A DNA stretch of 48,409 bases from Faucicola sp937889485 (GTDB lineage Bacteria; Pseudomonadota; Gammaproteobacteria; Pseudomonadales; Moraxellaceae), in assembly GCA_051653685.1 (NCBI GenBank), contig JBOFWQ010000010.1:1-48409 (forward strand). Direction: 5' to 3'. The translations under genes were made by a program, and so were the position numbers. Shown here one piece after another: positions 44,207 to 48,409 of this stretch (within the stretch, counting starts at the first letter, position 1; each line of letters starts with the position of its first letter). Below the pieces are notes generated by a model. The model made no database searches. It was not told the origin of the DNA and saw only the letters and a list, made by a program, of their open reading frames with translations.

Positions 44207-45385
44207 ATGATCACATCAAATGCTTTAAAAATTACCGACATCACCAACCCTGCCAGCCAAAAAGTCATTGTCGGTATGTCGGGTGGGGTAGATTCTTCTG
44301 TGGCTGCCGTTTTACTCAAACAAGCAGGCTTTATGGTTGAAGGCTTGTTTATGAAAAACTGGGAAGAAGATGACGGCACCGAATATTGCACGGCAATGAC
44401 CGACCTAGCAGATGCACAAGCGGTTGCCGATAAAATCGGTATCAAACTACATACCGCCAACTTTGCCATGGAGTACTGGGACAGGGTTTTTGAGCATTTT
44501 TTGGCTGAGTATAGCGCTGGTCGCACCCCAAACCCTGATATTTTATGTAATAAAGAGGTTAAATTTAAAGCCTTTTTAGATTACGCCCTAACTTTGGGCG
44601 CAGACTACATCGCTACGGGGCATTATACGCGCCGCAGTGTCACAGATATTAAAGGTAAAGCCCAGCTTTTACGTGGTCTAGATAGTAATAAAGATCAAAG
44701 TTATTTTTTACACGCCGTGAGTGGCGATAAAATTGCCAAAACGTTATTCCCTGTGGGTGAGTTAGAAAAACCCGTAGTGCGCAAGATTGCTGAGCAATAC
44801 GATTTGGCAACCGCCAAAAAGAAAGATTCAACGGGGATTTGTTTTATTGGCGAGCGCCGCTTTAAAGACTTTTTGCAGCAATATTTGCCCGCCCAAAAAG
44901 GCGATATCTACACCGATGATGGCAAAAAAATCGGCACACACGATGGCTTGATGTATTATACACTCGGGCAGCGTGGCGGTATTGGTATTGGTGGGGTCAA
45001 AGACAGACCCGAAGAACCGTGGTTTGTGCTCTATAAGGATTTGCCCAATAATCGCCTCATTGTTGGGCAAGGGCATGACCATCCGATGCTACAAAGCACC
45101 AAGCTGACCGCCTATAAACTTGATTGGGTGACGGCTGCTCCACAAGATATCTTCATGGCGCAAGGCTACCGATGCACCGCCAAAACTCGCTATCGTCAGC
45201 CCGACCAAGCCTGCACCGTGTTTGCGCTAGATGACAGTGCCAGTCAGGTTAAAGTGGTATTTGATGAGCCTCAGCGCGCGGTCACGCCAGGGCAGTCTTG
45301 CGTATTCTATGCCGAAGATGTTTGTTTAGGAGGTGGGGTAATCGAGGTGATTAATGCACCCACTTCACTAACCCTTCCAATTTAG
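44207..45385 (+). CDS. mnmA: tRNA-specific 2-thiouridylase MnmA
   Basis: Adds sulfur to U34 of tRNA Lys, Glu and Gln using ATP and a persulfide relay. The 392 residues contain the PP-loop VGMSGGVDSSVAAVLLKQ, FMKNWEEDD, TPNPDILCNKEVKFKAF (first catalytic Cys), KDQSYFL and KDSTGICFIGERRF (second catalytic Cys). The N-terminus has about 20 extra residues before the PP-loop. The start at 44207 follows from the promoter position. The last bases overlap the convergent znuB stop by four. Confidence 0.97.
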   Translation: MITSNALKITDITNPASQKVIVGMSGGVDSSVAAVLLKQAGFMVEGLFMKNWEEDDGTEYCTAMTDLADAQAVADKIGIKLHTANFAMEYWDRVFEHFLAEYSAGRTPNPDILCNKEVKFKAFLDYALTLGADYIATGHYTRRSVTDIKGKAQLLRGLDSNKDQSYFLHAVSGDKIAKTLFPVGELEKPVVRKIAEQYDLATAKKKDSTGICFIGERRFKDFLQQYLPAQKGDIYTDDGKKIGTHDGLMYYTLGQRGGIGIGGVKDRPEEPWFVLYKDLPNNRLIVGQGHDHPMLQSTKLTAYKLDWVTAAPQDIFMAQGYRCTAKTRYRQPDQACTVFALDDSASQVKVVFDEPQRAVTPGQSCVFYAEDVCLGGGVIEVINAPTSLTLPI

Positions 45386-46305
45386 GCGCGCGCTGAGGGT
45401 TGACTAGCACATTCAATCTTTGCACCCAATGGCGCATCTGGCTGGTTACGATGATTCCAGCCAGCTTTTTTTCTAAAATAGCCAATTGCCCAGCAGCCTA
45501 GATAAATCAAAAATGAAATCGTAGTAATATAAGGCGAAATGGGCAACCCAGGGCCTAGTGATAACAAGATACCGCCCACCCCAGCACTTATGGCAAATAA
45601 CATAGACAATAAATATACAAAGACAGGTCTTGCCGTAATTTGACTGGCAGCCGCCGCTGGCGTGATAAGTAAAGACAACAGCAGTAACGCCCCAACAAAC
45701 TGCACACTTACCGCCACCACTAAACTAAGCGCAAACATAAACAATAATGATAAAAATTTCAAATTGAGGTGCTGGGCTTGTGCCACTTGCGGGTCTAGTG
45801 CAGCAAACAGCATGCGCTGCCCAAATATCGCAATAATAGCAAGTACAATCACCGCTACCACTAGCATTGACTGCAGCTCAGTTGGGGTAATAGCCACAAT
45901 TTGCCCCGTTAATAAGCCAAACTTGTTGGATGAACGCCCTTGATACAAGGATAAAAATAGCACACCAAGACCCAGCCCAAATGGCAGCAAAATTCCCACT
46001 ACCGAGTTGCGATTTTTGCCGTCAATACCCATCACACCAAGGATCATGCCTGCCGTCACCGAGCCCACGATAGCGCCCATTGTCACAGACGACCCTAACC
46101 ACAACGCACACGCCGCCCCTGCAAAAGAAATTTCTGCCGTGCCATGTACCGCAAACGCCATGTCACGCGCCTGCACCATCGGTCCGATAAACCCCGCCAT
46201 CACCCCAAGTAGTATGGCTGCCAAAATAGCCGTCGATACCAGCGGTAGCAGCTCGGTAAAGTTATCAAAGTTTATGATGGTATGTAGCCAAACGGTCAAA
46301 AGCAT
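45382..46305 (-). CDS. znuB: Zinc ABC transporter permease ZnuB
   Basis: Inner membrane permease of the ABC-3 family, 307 residues with about eight hydrophobic segments, starting with LLPLVSTAILAAILLGVMAGFIGPM. The family motif reads VQARDMAFAVHGTAEISFAGAACALWLG, followed by GLLTGQIVAITPTEL and the late helix LLLLSLLITPAAAA. A polar tail of about 25 residues ends the protein. znuC lies 73 bases upstream. Zinc is inferred from the His-rich binding protein of the same cluster; manganese is the alternative. Confidence 0.93.
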   Translation of the reverse strand: MLLTVWLHTIINFDNFTELLPLVSTAILAAILLGVMAGFIGPMVQARDMAFAVHGTAEISFAGAACALWLGSSVTMGAIVGSVTAGMILGVMGIDGKNRNSVVGILLPFGLGLGVLFLSLYQGRSSNKFGLLTGQIVAITPTELQSMLVVAVIVLAIIAIFGQRMLFAALDPQVAQAQHLNLKFLSLLFMFALSLVVAVSVQFVGALLLLSLLITPAAAASQITARPVFVYLLSMLFAISAGVGGILLSLGPGLPISPYITTISFLIYLGCWAIGYFRKKAGWNHRNQPDAPLGAKIECASQPSARA

Positions 46306-46378
46306 CCGAATTCCAACTTTATTTATAAGGTTAAATCATAGGTTTAGTAGAGATCAATTCAATCACATCCCGTGACAG

Positions 46379-47161
46379 CTAGGGTAACATCTCAATGCCA
46401 CCCACCTGTGCCCTGCTATTTTTGATATACACCACTTTATCTATGAGTGGTTTAATAGGTTCAAGCTCGTGACTAATCATCAGTACGGCTGTCTGATGCG
46501 TGTGTTTTCGGTGTGCCAAAATATCACATACCACTTGCTGACTAGGTGCATCTAGACTAAGGAGTGGCTCATCCATCAACAGCAAGTCAGGCTCAGCTGC
46601 CAGTGCTTGTGCAATACGCATGCGCTGCTGCTCACCGCCAGACAGCATATTTAGCGGCGCATCACAAAATGCCTCACCCCCTACTTCTGCAATCGCTTTG
46701 TCAACCAAATATTTTTTTTGGCGATTTGACTGCCACAAACGCCCATTGGGTCTTTTAGGATTAATAAAACCAAATAAATAATTTTCACCATCAATCCCGA
46801 GTTTGACCAAATCTCTACCACGAATGGGTAATTTGGGTTCAAAATCTTTTAACTGCGGCACATAGCCAACTTGTATGCCGCGCGTCAGATGGATTTCACC
46901 TGTCGTCAAGGTGTTAAGCTGCAGTACACTTCGTAGCAGGGTGGTTTTACCCGTACCATTGGCGCCTAGCAGTGCTACAAACTCGCCACTTACGATGGAA
47001 AAATTAACGTGTTGCCAAAGCAGGCGCTGCCCAAATTGCATCCCTGCCTGTTTGACGCTTAAGAGTCGCTTGGCGGTGTGTGGCGGGTGAGAGAGCGGTT
47101 GACAATTGATGGGCATACGTTGGCAGTACTCGTAGGTGACAGCGTTAGAGTGGTCTTTCAT
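46379..47161 (-). CDS. znuC: Zinc ABC transporter ATPase ZnuC
   Basis: Cytosolic ATPase of the zinc importer, 260 residues. Walker A is LLGANGTGKTTLL, the Q-loop region GYVPQLKDFEP, the signature MLSGGEQQRMRIAQAL, Walker B DLLLMDEPLLSLD and the H-loop LMISHEL. About 30 residues precede the domain; a Met at residue 16 is an alternative start. It is separated from znuA by 330 bases with its own candidate promoter. Confidence 0.93.
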   Translation of the reverse strand: MKDHSNAVTYEYCQRMPINCQPLSHPPHTAKRLLSVKQAGMQFGQRLLWQHVNFSIVSGEFVALLGANGTGKTTLLRSVLQLNTLTTGEIHLTRGIQVGYVPQLKDFEPKLPIRGRDLVKLGIDGENYLFGFINPKRPNGRLWQSNRQKKYLVDKAIAEVGGEAFCDAPLNMLSGGEQQRMRIAQALAAEPDLLLMDEPLLSLDAPSQQVVCDILAHRKHTHQTAVLMISHELEPIKPLIDKVVYIKNSRAQVGGIEMLP

Positions 47162-47491
47162 GGTTTTCTTGTCATGTTATTGTTACGATCAAGTCTTAGC
47201 ACCTGTATTCACAACATCACGTTGTTAATTAAAACTTACAGACGCTTTATTTTTGGATACAGGTTGTTAAATCAAAGGTTGTCATCAAAGCAAGATTGCG
47301 CGTGATTAAGATTTATCAAGCCCTTGGCAGACCATATTGCCCCATGTCGGCAGTTATCGGGGCAAAATACGGTTATATTATAGGCTATCTCATACCAAAG
47401 CGATACCAAAACACGGTATAGCTTGCTGGCGCGTGGGTTAGTTAGGGTGCGCTCACATGAGGTATCATCCAGCCTTATTCACTGCTTAAAC
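47162..47491 (-). other. znuA-znuC intergenic region
   Basis: A 330-base gap with no gene. It contains a minus-strand TATAAT (47377-47382) inside the imperfect dyad GTTATATTATAGGC (47372-47385), then a hairpin TTGCCCC/GGGGCAA (47337-47365) at the start of the predicted znuCB leader. Confidence 0.5.
47372..47385 (-). promoter_or_regulatory. Possible znuCB promoter with Zur-like dyad
   Basis: The -10 TATAAT overlaps GTTATA-T-TATAGGC, which resembles half or more of a gammaproteobacterial Zur box (GTTATAnTATAAC core). The match is imperfect, and no Zur is encoded here. Confidence 0.3.
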
Positions 47492-48409
47492 TCAGCGAGT
47501 TAATATGGCAAAGTCATCAATGGTTTTTTCTATAAATTTACTATAGCTATCAATCCCTTGTGGAAAAGTTTCATACACAGGCACTACCGCCACATTTGCT
47601 GCTTTGGCAGCGGCGATTAATTGCTTGGAGGTGCTATCTTCGGTTTGCGCATTGACAATTAGCACACCCACTTGGTGGTTGCTGAGCATCGCTTTACTAT
47701 CATTTAATACTTTTACTGACACGCCTGCATCGGTTTCTGATTGCGTCACATAGGGTTTTGGGGTGATATCTTGAATACCCATATCTGCTAATAGATAACC
47801 AGTAACAGGTTCAGTGGCAAAGGCCGTCATAGATTTTTGCTGGGTGACAAGTTTGGCTTTGGCTTTGAGCCGATCCATGTCTTGCATGAATTGTTGGGTA
47901 TTTTGGGCATATATGGCTTTGTTAGCAGGCGCTGCTAGCGCTAGCTGATAATTAACCGCTTCAGCCACTTTTTTTGCGGTGTCAATTGAGTAAAAAACAT
48001 GCTCATTAAAATCACCATGGGTATGGGCATGGGCATGCGCGCCAGGGTGTTCGTCATGTTCATGGTGTGAGTCATGCTCGTCCGTGTCTTTAGCAGTGGT
48101 GGGCTGCAAACCAGAAATCTGCACAGCATTGATGATGATGGGCTTGTTTTCCACAGATTTTGCCAAGCTTGTACCCCAATCATCATAGCCGCCACCATTA
48201 ACCAATACTAGCGCTGCTTTGCTGATATTTAGTTTATCATTGGCGGTGGCCTGATAATCGTGTGGATCTTGCGACAACTCATCCACGCCTACCACTACCT
48301 TGACCTGCTCACCGCCTACTTGTTTGGCAACTGCGCCCCATACATTGGTAGTGGCGTAGACAGTGGGCACGACCGTAGCCGCATTGGCACTGGCAGGTTC
48401 TGACGCGCT
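47492..48409 (-). CDS. znuA: Zinc ABC transporter binding protein, N-terminus beyond edge
   Basis: Periplasmic metal-binding protein of the cluster A-I type. Reading is open from the window edge, giving 305 residues without the signal peptide; the first residues (SASEPASANAATVVP) look like the start of the mature protein. The first ligand region is SQDPHDYQAT. A His/Asp/Glu-rich loop (coded by about 47998-48085) points to zinc. The site that carries the third His in most ZnuA proteins reads FATEPVTGYLLADMG, and the end reads PVYETFPQG. This is the TEPV subfamily more familiar from Gram-positive bacteria. It lies upstream of znuC in the same direction. Confidence 0.88.
   Translation of the reverse strand, partial: SASEPASANAATVVPTVYATTNVWGAVAKQVGGEQVKVVVGVDELSQDPHDYQATANDKLNISKAALVLVNGGGYDDWGTSLAKSVENKPIIINAVQISGLQPTTAKDTDEHDSHHEHDEHPGAHAHAHTHGDFNEHVFYSIDTAKKVAEAVNYQLALAAPANKAIYAQNTQQFMQDMDRLKAKAKLVTQQKSMTAFATEPVTGYLLADMGIQDITPKPYVTQSETDAGVSVKVLNDSKAMLSNHQVGVLIVNAQTEDSTSKQLIAAAKAANVAVVPVYETFPQGIDSYSKFIEKTIDDFAILTR

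Noticed and set aside
44011..44526. 171-codon minus-strand frame over mnmA
   Set aside because: Antisense to the well-conserved mnmA N-terminus and through the orphan terminator; no motif.
48003..48085. Repetitive CAT/GTG-rich tract, considered as a repeat element
   Set aside because: It encodes the His-rich zinc loop of ZnuA and is explained by the protein.
1..48409. Mobile elements, CRISPR arrays, tRNA or rRNA genes
   Set aside because: I looked for transposase or integrase reading frames, regularly spaced repeats and tRNA-like or rRNA-like sequence and found none. A small tRNA could still be missed by eye.

Overview
This 48.4 kb window is a compact stretch of ordinary bacterial chromosome, about 40 protein genes on both strands with short gaps. 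GC looks like the low-to-mid 40s percent by eye. The gene set (LptD/SurA/LpxB outer membrane biogenesis, SlyX, HisZ beside PurA, AmgK-MurU wall recycling divergent from lptD-surA, PrpF, DUF2237, ETF) points to a gammaproteobacterium. Moraxellaceae is my best guess (Moraxella/Faucicola or a Psychrobacter relative). The genus is inference; no rRNA, tRNA or marker comparison was available. I see no rRNA, tRNA, CRISPR array, insertion sequence, prophage or toxin-antitoxin locus.

Layout. 1-4 kb (minus): transketolase (3' end cut by the window edge), then murU and amgK. 4-8.5 kb (plus): lptD and surA. 8.6-11.9 kb (minus): pgeF, prpF and a lipoprotein of unknown function. 12-13.6 kb (plus): a glycerophosphodiesterase and a cold-shock protein with a long leader. 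13.8-18.7 kb: rnhB and lpxB (minus) around purD and an ABC1/UbiB-like kinase (plus). 19-24 kb: aroG, uup and a pirin (plus), with slyX on minus. 24-28 kb: ppnP, nadK and pdxH (minus) alternate with an MltB-type lipoprotein and a Bax-inhibitor-1-like membrane protein (plus). 28.6-33.7 kb (minus): glmM, guaB, a YqaA-like protein and cysS. 33.8-35.1 kb (plus): cobalamin adenosyltransferase and a LysE exporter. 35-38.6 kb (minus): a TauE/SafE permease, purA and hisZ. 39-41 kb (plus): DUF2237 and corA. 41-43.6 kb (minus): an unrecognised UDG-like protein and etfA/etfB. 44.2 kb to the end: mnmA (plus), then znuB, znuC and znuA (minus; znuA loses its N-terminus at the edge).

Themes. Cell envelope: AmgK-MurU return recycled MurNAc to UDP-MurNAc, GlmM makes GlcN-1-P, PgeF and the MltB homologue act on peptidoglycan, LptD/SurA/LpxB build the outer membrane. 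Nucleotides and cofactors: PurA, GuaB, PurD, NadK, PdxH and PpnP. Metals: ZnuABC and CorA.

Nothing here is clearly a new multi-gene system. The items most worth checking are the orphan UDG-like gene at 41 kb, an unexplained terminator with a possible small RNA upstream of mnmA, a cluster of TGACCA/TGGTCA hexamers upstream of the MltB homologue, the csp leader with two mutually exclusive hairpins, the subfamily of the ZnuA, and a recurring TGCTAnnAT extended -10 element.
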